DNA of 33,150 nucleotides from IMG/VR virus record IMGVR_UViG_3300007735_000630, positions 1-33,150 of that record. One strand, 5' to 3'. Positions within the stretch are counted from its first letter, which is position 1. Each line of letters starts with the position of its first letter. Positions 23,288 through 32,318 of the stretch are shown piece by piece. Made by a program: the position numbers and the translations under genes. Under the pieces are notes generated by a model that was given only the letters and a program-made list of their open reading frames with translations, was not told the origin of the DNA and made no database searches. This DNA is from a virus.

Positions 23288-24040
23288 TTAATATACTTTT
23301 ATTAGTCTGTGATATGAGTATGAACACAACCACTGAATGTTTGTTGAGCCAATACCTTGACCTTTAACATAAAAACCACTTGCATCTACTGTCAGATTAC
23401 TTTGTGGTTGAGAAGCAGGAAAACTTGACCACTCATTTTTTATCGGAACTCCAATGGTGTGTGGTGTTCCACCAGCCTCAACTGAAAAAACACCTGTCAT
23501 TTCAGATGAATAAACTATATCTGCCGAATTTATGACGGTTGCTATGATGTGTGCTTTTATTTGAACGACTTCACCATAATTGACTAAATCAGTCCAAGGA
23601 ATACTCACAATGTCATATGTTAAGGCATCAGAAGTTTGTAAAGCCTCTTGTGAAGAAATCCATTCTGATTTTTCATACTGACCAGTTCCATCGTCAGCAA
23701 AATCACCTCTAACAGCGTGATTTCCACCAGTCCATACGGTGTTTGATAACCAAGCATTTCTGTTGTTTGATTTACCAAGAAAAACTTGATGTGAAAGACC
23801 ATTTTCAAAAGTCAGTGCGTTTGTTGCCGCTACAAAACAATATGAAGTATCATCGGTTGTGATTGTTTGTGAACTGGCTATTGTGATATAATTTGTTGAA
23901 CCATTTGCTAAACCAGTTCTTACATTTAAGAAAAGTGGCCTGGATTTATTCACATTTGATGATTGTGTATGGATTTCTATTGGTGCGTTGGAACTCGCTA
24001 CACCATCAGTAGTAAGAACTGAACCAGCAGAACCAACCAT
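23288..24040 (-). CDS. Tail fibre, C-terminal part (frameshifted from 24060-24446)
   Basis: A 250-residue Ser/Thr/Asn-rich protein with mainly beta character, for example SRPLFLNVRTGLANG, SHQVFLGKSNNRNAWL, and PWTDLVNYGEVVQIKAHIIA. The frame is open upstream of the first ATG (24040) and reads IGGSSGGTTQIDINGGVYMV, which continues naturally from the preceding gene, so this is probably the second half of one fibre gene broken by a frameshift in 24093-24124. If it is translated on its own, it would start at ATG 24040 (MVGSAGSVLTTDG). A fibre or head-of-tail adhesin role is inferred from composition. Confidence 0.65.
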   Translation of the reverse strand: MVGSAGSVLTTDGVASSNAPIEIHTQSSNVNKSRPLFLNVRTGLANGSTNYITIASSQTITTDDTSYCFVAATNALTFENGLSHQVFLGKSNNRNAWLSNTVWTGGNHAVRGDFADDGTGQYEKSEWISSQEALQTSDALTYDIVSIPWTDLVNYGEVVQIKAHIIATVINSADIVYSSEMTGVFSVEAGGTPHTIGVPIKNEWSSFPASQPQSNLTVDASGFYVKGQGIGSTNIQWLCSYSYHRLIKVY

Positions 24041-24059
24041 ATAAACTCCACCATTAATA

Positions 24060-24446
24060 TCAATTTGTGTTGTTCCACCAGACGAGCCACCAATATAAAT
24101 CTTTCCATCTGAGTGTTGTTGTTCCTAAATCTGTATAATATCCAGAACGAGGTGAAACAGAGTCAGCAGAATATGTAGTTCCAATCACGATGTTTGGTGA
24201 TTGAAAGTTCCATATGTTTGCAGAACTCGAACCTGACGACGTTGCGGTAGCAAGTTGAACTATTCCATTGTTTGAACGAAAATAAGCCGTGTCATCAGTT
24301 AAATTCAAGCCAATTTCACCAATGTAAAGGTCAGTTTTCAACCATGTATCATCTGAATGGTCGTTTGAAGTAGGAATAGTGAACAGTTGTCCAGATGTTG
24401 TCAATCTGTGATGTCTTAGTCTTGAATATTGGTCAATTTTTGGCAT
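24060..24446 (-). CDS. Tail fibre, N-terminal part (frameshifted)
   Basis: A 128-residue protein that has the N-terminus of a phage fibre: MPKIDQYSRLRHHRL, then LYIGEIGLNLTDDTAYFRSN, NIWNFQSPNIVIG and YYTDLGTTTLRWKDLY, a pattern commonly seen before a longer fibre shaft. After DLY the frame goes into WWLVWWNNTN and stops, an implausible ending; shifting the frame within 24093-24124 continues into the downstream ORF. A missing pair of bases in the TATA stretch at 24094-24097 would explain it. This could be a real mutation, a reversible switch, or an assembly error. Confidence 0.65.
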   Translation of the reverse strand: MPKIDQYSRLRHHRLTTSGQLFTIPTSNDHSDDTWLKTDLYIGEIGLNLTDDTAYFRSNNGIVQLATATSSGSSSANIWNFQSPNIVIGTTYSADSVSPRSGYYTDLGTTTLRWKDLYWWLVWWNNTN

Positions 24447-24480
24447 GTATATCTTTTATATTTTTTTTCTCTTGTCGTGT

Positions 24481-27400
24481 TTATGACTTGTAGTATGTTG
24501 TTTCTCTAACAGCATCAATCACTGAATATGTTGGTGATTGAATTGCATAAGGTCCGAAAAGATTTGTTCTTGGATTTGGATTTGTGATTGTAGAAAAACC
24601 AATTTCTGGCAAATCAGGTAGAATTGCATCACTTCCTGAGTCAATCACATTTTCAAATCCATTTGTCGAAAATTCGATTACAACATCTTCACCTGCATCA
24701 AAGACATTTGTTGTTGTGTTCATTGAGTGTTTATTTTGTATAGCATCAATTCCAGCATCAATCACATTTGACCTTGAAGTAGGATTTCCAAATTTAAATC
24801 TGATTCCATTGATATAACTGACATCACTCTCATTTATCAATTTGCCGTCAGTTCCGATTATGGTTACATTCTTTTGAGAACCAGATATTTGATTTCCGTT
24901 TCCAGATGAAATATGTATGTTTTGTGCTCCATCACCTACAACGTTTTCATTGCCATTTATTTTGACATTCTTAGCTGACGGTGCTACATAATTTGATTGA
25001 CCATTAGTTTGAATTGTTGAGTTGGAACTGATATCTTGTGAAGGAACTTTATTGTTCCAGCCAGAGTTTGGTTTTTTTGAACTCGGAATATATTGAAGAT
25101 AATTTGTAGTTGTTTGTGTGCCACCAGGAACAGGATTTGGATTAAGAACTGCTGGCACTTCGAACTGAGCATTTACTTGACCGAATGAATTTGCGATTTC
25201 ATTCTTTTTTACAAACTTAGTTCCACGAGTGAGTTTCAAAAATTGACATTTTGTTAAAGATTGACCATTTGCATCATAATCAAAAACAGTTTGTAGTCTA
25301 AGCCAGTTGCCATCAATCACATAGATTTTTCTGAAATCAAGATTTGATATATCAGCTGGTGTTAGATGCAAATAAGCTATAATTGATTTTGAACCAGGGT
25401 CAGAAATCTCAGTGATATAATCTGACCAATATGTGTTGTAAAGATTGTTGTTAGTCCATCTGGCAAAATCCCAGTAAACAAAATCACCTTCTTCTAAATT
25501 ATACCAGTTCAAATCAACTGTCGGGTCTTGTGGAACATCAGAAGTTCCAGCATATGGATATTGAATATAAACTGATTGTGTCCAGCTAACTGATTGAGTA
25601 GCAGACACTTGTGATGATAAAAGTTCCCAACCCCACTTCCAACTTGTTTGTGGATTATCAAGGTCAATTTTCGAACCACCTCTTTGACCTGTATAAGGTC
25701 TCATTCCACCCCAGAATAAAATTCTTGGAAGTGGATTTTGAACAGGTTGTTTTTCACCATTGTTTTCAATATAGATTGAAGGCATCACAACATCTGAACC
25801 TTGTGGAACATTTGTCATCACACTGGTTCCGAATGGAATTTCAATCGTGATGGTTTCTTTTAAGAAATCATTGTCAATTTGTTTTTTATAATATGAATAT
25901 GGTCTACCTCTTTCTGATTTGAACTTTTCATTGAACTTGTCTGATTCATCACGGTTCTTGAAGATATAGTTTTTTGCCGTCAGTTCAGACATAGGATAAA
26001 TCTCTATGTTTTGTGTGTCAACTTTTTTTGACCAGTCTACAAAATGATTTGCACTGGAACCATCATAGTAGTAATCTGAAATCGGTTCGATATGATATTT
26101 TCTTTCAACATCACGGTCAGGTTCGATTTGTAGATTGAACTGTTTCATTAAACCAATCAAGAAATCTTTTGCCGTCATTTCTTTCGGCAGATATGATTTT
26201 GCTGATATTATAGAATTTTCAACACTTCTCGGTAGTGGATTGTTGAAGATATATGAATTCGAAACTAATTCGACTTGCCAATCACCTCTGATATCTTTTT
26301 TTGTTTCACCACTCGGGTCAGCATAAATCTCATGAAAAGCAATTGTTGAGAAATGTCCAGTAGTGGCTAAGAAATCACCATTCGGTCTTGCTTGAACATA
26401 AAACTTTAGTTCACACCAAACTAAGTCATTTTTTGCAAAATAAAGATTTGGTGATGTTAGTGGAAATTGAAAATTCTTCCAGTTTTCAGGTTGATATGTT
26501 CCGAACTTAGACCAGTTTGGATTATCAGGACTCCAAAATGAGTTCAGATTAAAATAAAACCTATCACTCGCCACTTCAGCAACAGTCGTCGTTACACCAT
26601 TTCTCAACATAAAGATGTTTGCTACAACTCTTATACCACAAGCACCTGGATGCCATGGACTTGACTGTTGAGCATCTTTTGCACCAGGCCAGTATCTATA
26701 TCCAGCAGTTAGAGGTTGCATTGATTGAGTTGCAGAACCCGTTGTTCCAACAAACCCATTCATAACACATTTACAATTTAGCAGGAGATTGGTGTTTAGT
26801 TCATACACACCATCATCACTAACTTTCCAAACATAAGTTGTTTCATTCCAGTTTCCAATGGTATTTGAAGCAGTCGAGCCATTATCATAAAAACTTGCAG
26901 TTGCATTGAAAGAACCACTTTCTTTTTTGAACGGAACTTTTGTTGCAAAAATTGAAGGCAGTATAGAATTTGTCACACCTGTGTTTTCAGAGACATTTTG
27001 AAACCAATAAAAGTTTTCTGACTTTCGAGCAGAGGCGGCTTGTTTATACGAAGATGTTAGTCCAACCCAGAATTTTCGTGAACTCAGTTCAGTCGGATCA
27101 ATCTCATAGTTTGCATATTTTTGTGTAAATATCAGTCTTTTGAAGAATTGCGTGTCAAAGAAATTCGATTGATATGTTGAATCAGAACCTTCAAAGATTT
27201 TATCAACAATGGTCTTCAAGTAAAGTGAAGGTGCAAAACTGGTTACAGGCCAAGAATTATAATCAACTTCATCACCCCATTGTATCATCGGATAAACATA
27301 TCCAGTTCCAGTGTGAACGACTTTATAGACTTTGTGATTTCCCGATATTGTTTCACCAAATGGACTAAGTGCAATCGGATAAAAATAATTGACAATAAAT

Positions 27401-28251
27401 CCAGTCGATGTTTTTGATTGAACTTGCCATTCACCACAAGCAGAACCAAGTCTGTCGTCTGTCGAGATATCAAGATTTATTCTAACCCAATCACCTGGAT
27501 TTAATCCGTGAGGCGTAGTGGTTGTGAAACTCAATCTACCAGTTGCTGGATCTTTTGATATATTAGACACAGTTCCAGATTGTGTCAGGGTGAATGTTGT
27601 TGAATTTACACCAATGTCATTAGTGTTCAATCCTGACCAAGAATTGACAATGTTTTGTGCTGACCACTGGTGGTCATATTCAGAGAAATCAAACTCATTT
27701 AATTTTACATCACCTATATCAGAAAAAAGACTTGTTAGTTCACCGTTCAAGGCAATCTCATATTCTATATTTCCAGCCATATCACGAGTGGCTTGCCTGA
27801 GTTGTAGATTGCCTTTCATTACTTGAACTCCATCGTTTAATAAAACAATCTCAGTTTTCAAGTTAGGATTGAAAGCAGTCCATACAGATTTTCCACCTAT
27901 TTGCATCCAACTGTCAGCCTGAATTTCATAGATGTGGTCGAAAATGCGTGAGTTGTTTTTTGTTCCTGGAATTCGTATAGATTTAGACCAACTCGTTTTT
28001 CTTGAACCAGGATCTCTGATGTCATTAATTGAATATGTGATTGGAATGGATATGTCTTCATATAAATCAACACGCATTCCACCAGTCGATTCTTTTTCTT
28101 TTTGATTTAAACCGATTTTATAATTTTGTTGAAATTGACCTTGTGCTACATAATTTCCGTTGAGTCCAATAGCGTTGTTAGGTGAGCCTTGAACTGAACC
28201 AGGTTTTAAAAGGGCTTGATTTGGTCTTTTGAATATAATTAGTTCTGTCAT
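24481..28251 (-). CDS. Large tail-tip/baseplate protein
   Basis: A 1256-residue protein, the longest in the window. The N-terminal part has DLYEDISIPITYSINDIRDP, TSWSKSIRIPGTKNNSRIFD and FNPNLKTEIVLLNDGVQVMK, a pattern I associate with the tail or baseplate hub proteins of Bacteroidota siphophages. The middle carries many Trp/Tyr-rich segments. Residues about 1085-1157 have the repetitive N-V-x-I-x-G strand pattern of a beta-helix, and the last 95 residues contain four related NVIDAG-type repeats. It may combine hub, tail-tip and host-binding functions. The start overlaps the upstream gene's stop (ATGA), so they are coupled. Confidence 0.75.
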   Translation of the reverse strand: MTELIIFKRPNQALLKPGSVQGSPNNAIGLNGNYVAQGQFQQNYKIGLNQKEKESTGGMRVDLYEDISIPITYSINDIRDPGSRKTSWSKSIRIPGTKNNSRIFDHIYEIQADSWMQIGGKSVWTAFNPNLKTEIVLLNDGVQVMKGNLQLRQATRDMAGNIEYEIALNGELTSLFSDIGDVKLNEFDFSEYDHQWSAQNIVNSWSGLNTNDIGVNSTTFTLTQSGTVSNISKDPATGRLSFTTTTPHGLNPGDWVRINLDISTDDRLGSACGEWQVQSKTSTGFIVNYFYPIALSPFGETISGNHKVYKVVHTGTGYVYPMIQWGDEVDYNSWPVTSFAPSLYLKTIVDKIFEGSDSTYQSNFFDTQFFKRLIFTQKYANYEIDPTELSSRKFWVGLTSSYKQAASARKSENFYWFQNVSENTGVTNSILPSIFATKVPFKKESGSFNATASFYDNGSTASNTIGNWNETTYVWKVSDDGVYELNTNLLLNCKCVMNGFVGTTGSATQSMQPLTAGYRYWPGAKDAQQSSPWHPGACGIRVVANIFMLRNGVTTTVAEVASDRFYFNLNSFWSPDNPNWSKFGTYQPENWKNFQFPLTSPNLYFAKNDLVWCELKFYVQARPNGDFLATTGHFSTIAFHEIYADPSGETKKDIRGDWQVELVSNSYIFNNPLPRSVENSIISAKSYLPKEMTAKDFLIGLMKQFNLQIEPDRDVERKYHIEPISDYYYDGSSANHFVDWSKKVDTQNIEIYPMSELTAKNYIFKNRDESDKFNEKFKSERGRPYSYYKKQIDNDFLKETITIEIPFGTSVMTNVPQGSDVVMPSIYIENNGEKQPVQNPLPRILFWGGMRPYTGQRGGSKIDLDNPQTSWKWGWELLSSQVSATQSVSWTQSVYIQYPYAGTSDVPQDPTVDLNWYNLEEGDFVYWDFARWTNNNLYNTYWSDYITEISDPGSKSIIAYLHLTPADISNLDFRKIYVIDGNWLRLQTVFDYDANGQSLTKCQFLKLTRGTKFVKKNEIANSFGQVNAQFEVPAVLNPNPVPGGTQTTTNYLQYIPSSKKPNSGWNNKVPSQDISSNSTIQTNGQSNYVAPSAKNVKINGNENVVGDGAQNIHISSGNGNQISGSQKNVTIIGTDGKLINESDVSYINGIRFKFGNPTSRSNVIDAGIDAIQNKHSMNTTTNVFDAGEDVVIEFSTNGFENVIDSGSDAILPDLPEIGFSTITNPNPRTNLFGPYAIQSPTYSVIDAVRETTYYKS
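24484..24768 (-). repeat. Four NVIDAG-type peptide repeats
   Basis: The C-terminal end of the large tail protein contains NVIDAGIDAI (1162), NVFDAGEDVV (1182), NVIDSGSDAI (1201) and the weaker SVIDAVRETT (1243). The first three are 19-20 residues apart, as expected for rungs of a beta-solenoid. Confidence 0.75.
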
Positions 28252-29717
28252 CTTAGTGTTGTTTTTAAATATGATCTTGTGAATTCAAATGCTATTTGTT
28301 GTGGTCCCGATATTTTTTGAGGTATGTTTACTTCGTTTGTTGTGATAACGATGGGTAGTTTTTGATAACTGACATCTTTTTGGATATATCCACAATCACC
28401 AACTGAGAATGTTCCAGACACCACCACTTGGTTTTCTACTGGTTCTGATACGATTGCATATCTGCCCGACTTTGAGCCGTTTTGGTCAAAGAAAAACAGA
28501 CTACCTGACGAAAAAGTATTGAGTGTGTTTTCAGCCCATTCTGGTTTTTTATACAAAAATGTTCCAAATCCTGATGCGGTTGCTACACATCTTGCTTCCA
28601 ACAATTCCGGTCTTTTGTAAATCGATACGAGTGGTGAAAAAAAGATTTCATTGACCCAAAGTGCTTCATCTCGTTTCAAAAACGAACTAACAAAGTCATT
28701 TTGTATAGCCATATTTTGCCATTGTTCAGCACCTCGGTTTCCAACATCATATGACCAACCTGAGCCTGTATTCCTTAACAAGTTTTTTTGATAAACACCT
28801 CGTTGAATTCTTAATCCACTTCTTAGTCTGTGGTCCATTGTGATGTTTGCTTGTGAACCCCATTGGTCAGTAAAACAAAATCTTGATTGAAATGATGTCG
28901 GATTTTTTAATTTGAATGTTCTAATTTCTGATACTGATGTAGTTGCTCCCCATCTCAAATTGACAGTATATCTTGAAACACTTGGATTAATCACGGTAGT
29001 TGCGGCAATCCTATTTATATCATATGGTCCGCAATGAACTCGAAATCTGTAAACACCTGTATGTGTCCTGTTTGTTGCGTAAGAATAAGTTGCTATACCA
29101 ACACCTGATTGGTCATATGTTCTCACATCAACTTTCCAATCAGCAACATTTATAGTTTGTCTTGTGATAAAATCATACGAGAACTGGTCGTTGTATGTTA
29201 ATGTGATTTCTTTTGGCGCATTTGTGATGAATGGCGTTGAGTTTGAAGTTGTTCCAACTACATAATTTGTTGTGTTGAAACTTGGCCATAATTCATAATC
29301 GATTGCACTTTCAAAGACATAAGCTGAATTTGTGTTTGCTAAATTCAGATATTGTAAAACCGAACCATCACAATCTGTTGAGTTGTCATATTCTTCACCA
29401 ATTTTTAGTTGAATAGAATATGCTGCTGATGGAACTGCTACAGTATGAGCCTCTCTTAGAACATTGGTTGCTGCTGATAAGTTTTCTAATGTTTGAATAT
29501 AGTCTTCACAAACTCGTTGAACATTTATAAATCCAAATCCAGTGATTGGGTCAGGAAACAATTTTTGAGTGTATACTTTTGTTCCGTTGATATAAAGGTC
29601 AGAGATATATCTGAAGTTGCACTTTCCAGTGTTGTTGCTATTGACAGTGATTGCGATAGGATTTGCAGATGGATAAAAGTAGTTTGCTGTCAAGTTTCTT
29701 AATATTGTGATTGCCAT
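28248..29717 (-). CDS. Tail/baseplate protein (function unclear)
   Basis: A 489-residue beta-rich protein. The N-terminus (ANYFYPSANPIAITVNSN, then FRYISDLYINGTKVYTQKLF and DPITGFGFINVQRV) resembles a family of virion proteins in Bacteroidota phages that I associate with the distal tail or baseplate. Other parts are Thr/Asn-rich with several Cys (about 87, 112, 240, 295, 390, 430). It is followed by the large tail-tip protein with a coupled start and preceded by the gp10-like gene with no gap. A distal-tail (Dit-like) role is possible but cannot be shown. Confidence 0.65.
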   Translation of the reverse strand: MAITILRNLTANYFYPSANPIAITVNSNNTGKCNFRYISDLYINGTKVYTQKLFPDPITGFGFINVQRVCEDYIQTLENLSAATNVLREAHTVAVPSAAYSIQLKIGEEYDNSTDCDGSVLQYLNLANTNSAYVFESAIDYELWPSFNTTNYVVGTTSNSTPFITNAPKEITLTYNDQFSYDFITRQTINVADWKVDVRTYDQSGVGIATYSYATNRTHTGVYRFRVHCGPYDINRIAATTVINPSVSRYTVNLRWGATTSVSEIRTFKLKNPTSFQSRFCFTDQWGSQANITMDHRLRSGLRIQRGVYQKNLLRNTGSGWSYDVGNRGAEQWQNMAIQNDFVSSFLKRDEALWVNEIFFSPLVSIYKRPELLEARCVATASGFGTFLYKKPEWAENTLNTFSSGSLFFFDQNGSKSGRYAIVSEPVENQVVVSGTFSVGDCGYIQKDVSYQKLPIVITTNEVNIPQKISGPQQIAFEFTRSYLKTTLR

Positions 29718-30194
29718 TTATTGTCCTGTATATTTTTTTGTTTCGAAATCGAGTTTATCAATTATCAATTTTTCAATTCTTTCACCAAGCATTGGATACA
29801 TTGCTTCGATTGTTGATTTGAAAAATCTTTTTGGTTTTATACCTTTTTCGAATTGAAGAACATAAGCTACTGCATATGGATTTAAATTTCTCGCAATCGA
29901 CCAATCTTTGATTGCTTCTGCTGTTCCTTTCCATCGACCTCCAAAATAAAATGGTGTTTGATAAAGTGCAAGGCCTTCTGGATTGACACCTTGGTCTTGA
30001 AACTTTCCATAGTCAGTCATCTTGAAAGAGATGTTGCCATCAGGCATTTTCTCAGCTCTTACACTCCTTGACATTTCACCACTGTCAACAACTGGATAAT
30101 CTGAAATCTTTTTTTTAATAGCCTCAATGACTTCGATTTGCCAATCGACTTCGAGTTCAGAAATAAGAATTGATATGTCTTTGTTTAAATCCAT
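29718..30194 (-). CDS. HK97 gp10-like head-tail joining protein
   Basis: A 158-residue alpha/beta protein with the typical gp10-like pattern: ISDYPVVDSGEMSRSVRA (about 30-47), then ISFKMTDYGKFQDQGVNP, a GGRWKGTAEAIKDWSIARNL helix, and YVLQFEKGIKPKRFFKST, where the G.KP..F ending is characteristic. These proteins form the head-closure/neck or tail completion ring. The gene is directly adjacent to its neighbours (1-nt spacing on both sides). Here it sits away from the connector and portal genes, in the tail module, which may be a sign that it acts on the tail side. Confidence 0.8.
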   Translation of the reverse strand: MDLNKDISILISELEVDWQIEVIEAIKKKISDYPVVDSGEMSRSVRAEKMPDGNISFKMTDYGKFQDQGVNPEGLALYQTPFYFGGRWKGTAEAIKDWSIARNLNPYAVAYVLQFEKGIKPKRFFKSTIEAMYPMLGERIEKLIIDKLDFETKKYTGQ

Positions 30195-31541
30195 TTAAAT
30201 TGTTTCTAATTTATAAGCCATCAATTTACCACTCGGGATTGACTGACCACCTCGTATGACCAAATCAGATGCTGAATATAAAAAGATTTCGATTTTGTCT
30301 AAGGCATTTAATTGTGCCTGCCAACTGCCTGTGATTTCATAATATGGTATAGTAGTTCCTGATCCATAGGTTGATGATGATTTAGCTGCAAAAGCAATCC
30401 CTGTGCCAGACCAGGTTACGCCATTTTTCTTTAAGAAAAAGACTGCCTGATTGTCTAAATTATTTTGATGACCTAATGAAACCATATAATGAAATTGATA
30501 ATATCCATCTGATACAACTGAAATCCACGATTGTGTTGCTGATGTAAATGCATTAAAACCCCATTGTGTTTCTATATTGTCGGTGAAATGCACAAAGGTC
30601 TCGGCACCAGCTGCCTTAGTCTGTGTCTTTTGAGACCAACCTGAAAAGTATGCTGGTGCGAACGAAGTGCCTGATGTGCCTGATGTGCCGCTATTTCCAG
30701 TTGCTCCAACAACACCACCTAATTCAAATGCTGATGCGTTGATATATTCATATATCAAAGTGCCTGAAAGAGACACGGCTTTTGCTAAAACTGCAAACCA
30801 ATATTGTGTTCCGATTGTGAGACCATTAACTATGAATGACAGGTTCGTTTGATTTCCAAAAGAAATCATTCTTTCAGAAACAGAAGTTCCAGTTGCTGCT
30901 GCGCCATCAATCGGTGCCACGCCTGTTCCATATCTTAGTTCATAAATCATATCAGACACACCCTGTGTTGCCTGAAATTCATAATTGACATAGACAACAC
31001 CAGTTGATTTAGGTGTGAAATAAAATCCACCAGTTGCACCTATCATTTTGCCTGATGTGCCAACATTGGGTATTGATAAAGTCTGATATGAATTTGTTGA
31101 ATTATTCCAAGTGATTTGTCCAATCGGTGATGGTGATGTTCCTGATGACCCTGACGAACCTGATGAACCACTTTGACCTGACGAACCACTTGATCCTGAT
31201 GTTCCACTTTGACCTGATGAACCACTTACACCACTTGAACCAGAGGAACCTGATGTTCCATTAGTACCTGATGAACCACTTGAACCTGATGAACCACTTA
31301 CACCACTTGAACCAGAAGAACCTGATGTGCCATTTGTGCCTGATGCACCGCTCACTGCACCCCAACTAAGGCCACCAGTTCCATCTGTTATTAAACCTTG
31401 ACCAGATGAACCATAAGATTGTGGTAAATCAAAATCAAGTTGTGATGAACCAGTATATCCAAGTGTGAGATATGTTGATGTTGAAGATGATATTTTTAAT
31501 CTACCTTCACCATTAAAAGAATTTTGATTTATTCCTGACAT
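30195..31541 (-). CDS. Collagen-like fibre with C1q-type C-terminal domain
   Basis: A 448-residue protein. Residues 1-64 may attach to the virion. Residues 65-136 are about 24 Gly-X-Y triplets, mostly GSS, GTS, GVS, GTN and GQS, with no Pro. A beta domain follows (about 138-275, including a fibronectin-like LTIGTQYWFAVLAKA), then a second short collagen-like stretch (GAT GNS GTS GTS GTS, about 279-293), and a C-terminal C1q/TNF-like jelly roll (about 297-448; SDGYYQFHYMVSLGH and DKIEIFLYSASD are typical). C1q domains trimerise and would nucleate the triple helix. Probably a trimeric tail fibre or adhesin. It is located between the tail completion and gp10-like genes. Confidence 0.85.
   Translation of the reverse strand: MSGINQNSFNGEGRLKISSSTSTYLTLGYTGSSQLDFDLPQSYGSSGQGLITDGTGGLSWGAVSGASGTNGTSGSSGSSGVSGSSGSSGSSGTNGTSGSSGSSGVSGSSGQSGTSGSSGSSGQSGSSGSSGSSGTSPSPIGQITWNNSTNSYQTLSIPNVGTSGKMIGATGGFYFTPKSTGVVYVNYEFQATQGVSDMIYELRYGTGVAPIDGAAATGTSVSERMISFGNQTNLSFIVNGLTIGTQYWFAVLAKAVSLSGTLIYEYINASAFELGGVVGATGNSGTSGTSGTSFAPAYFSGWSQKTQTKAAGAETFVHFTDNIETQWGFNAFTSATQSWISVVSDGYYQFHYMVSLGHQNNLDNQAVFFLKKNGVTWSGTGIAFAAKSSSTYGSGTTIPYYEITGSWQAQLNALDKIEIFLYSASDLVIRGGQSIPSGKLMAYKLETI
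31134..31349 (-). repeat. Gly-X-Y repeat-coding DNA with 72-bp period
   Basis: Twenty-four 9-nt triplet-coding units. Within them a unit encoding GTN GTS GSS GSS GVS GSS occurs twice with a 72-bp period (compare 31221 and 31293 on the + strand), with several synonymous changes. The other array is at 11840-12109. Confidence 0.9.
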
Positions 31542-32023
31542 TAAACTTCATTATATTTTATTGGAAATCCATAAGTTGGGTCATCACAAGGTGAAAACTG
31601 AAAATTAAATTCGATTGTTAAATCTAAAATGACACCACTGACTTTGTCTAACCATCTGTCTGAAAGAGGTTGTAAAGACCAAGTTTGTAAATTGATTATA
31701 TCACCAGCAGTTTCTTTCAAATATCTCACAAGACGAAATGCGAATTCCTCACAGTCGGATACAACATCATTTTGATTTGATAATCCGAGAGCATCTACAA
31801 AAACCAAGTCGTAAATCAAGACTTGATACTTTCTTGTGAAAGCATAATCTGAAATCGGATTCGTGGATTGAGGATTAACCCAACAACCTGGATAAAGTTG
31901 TTTTGCTTTTGGTTCTCCGTTCTCATTAAAGAACTGACCATAACCGAACTGATTTATATTCGGGTCGGCTGATGCCCAGTCTTCAAAAACCTGAGACATT
32001 CCTTTTTGCGACAAATATTCCAT
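31541..32023 (-). CDS. Tail completion / terminator-like protein
   Basis: A 160-residue protein with an N-terminal FEDWASADPNINQFGYGQFF (about 13-32), followed by QLYPGCWVNP, a TRKYQVLIYDLVFVDALG strand pair, DVVSDCEEFAFRLVRYL and a beta C-terminus. This combination is one I associate with the tail completion proteins of Bacteroidota siphophages. Such proteins cap the tail tube and join it to the head. It shares one base with the collagen-like gene downstream. It comes before rather than after the portal in transcription order. Confidence 0.75.
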   Translation of the reverse strand: MEYLSQKGMSQVFEDWASADPNINQFGYGQFFNENGEPKAKQLYPGCWVNPQSTNPISDYAFTRKYQVLIYDLVFVDALGLSNQNDVVSDCEEFAFRLVRYLKETAGDIINLQTWSLQPLSDRWLDKVSGVILDLTIEFNFQFSPCDDPTYGFPIKYNEV

Positions 32024-32042
32024 ATAATTTTATATTTTTTTT

Positions 32043-32318
32043 CTAAGATGATGTTTTTTTGTAGCCACCACTTTCAATGTAAGAAATGTGATTGAGAACA
32101 GCAACAATCGGCAGTTCATAAACAGATTGAATTTTCATTATATCACCATCACAAACACGAACTATAATATCATACATTCCCCATTTCATTTGCCATTGTC
32201 TTCGGTTAGTTTCTTCAAAATCATCTCCTCCTCCTTCATCATCATCTTCACTTCGTCCATCATTTCCTTGCCCAAAGAGGCCAGAGAATGATGCAATGAT
32301 GTCATCGAAACCAGTGAA
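32043..32318 (-). CDS. Tail assembly chaperone extension (-1 frame, GT-type)
   Basis: This is the part that would be added to the upstream chaperone if ribosomes slip back one base on the T10 run (32317-32326). Translation would continue FTGFDDIIASFSGLFGQG, then an acidic Gly-rich linker (SEDDDEGGGDDFEE), then NRRQWQMKWGMYDIIVR and a hydrophobic/beta C-terminus (SVYELPIVAVLNHISYIES), 91 residues in all, for a fusion of 264 residues. The -1 frame is closed by a TGA at 32346-32348, and the poly-T is the only slippery run between that point and the end of the zero frame. An independent start at ATG 32187-32189 (48 residues, ATGA overlap) is the alternative. The codon pattern and peptide look genuinely coding. 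Confidence 0.75.
   Translation of the reverse strand, partial: FTGFDDIIASFSGLFGQGNDGRSEDDDEGGGDDFEETNRRQWQMKWGMYDIIVRVCDGDIMKIQSVYELPIVAVLNHISYIESGGYKKTSS

Noticed and set aside
32043-32189. Independent 48-residue gene with ATGA overlap after the chaperone
   Set aside because: It is possible, but the -1 frame is open and coding-like far upstream of that ATG, back to the T10 run, so a frameshift extension explains more of the sequence.
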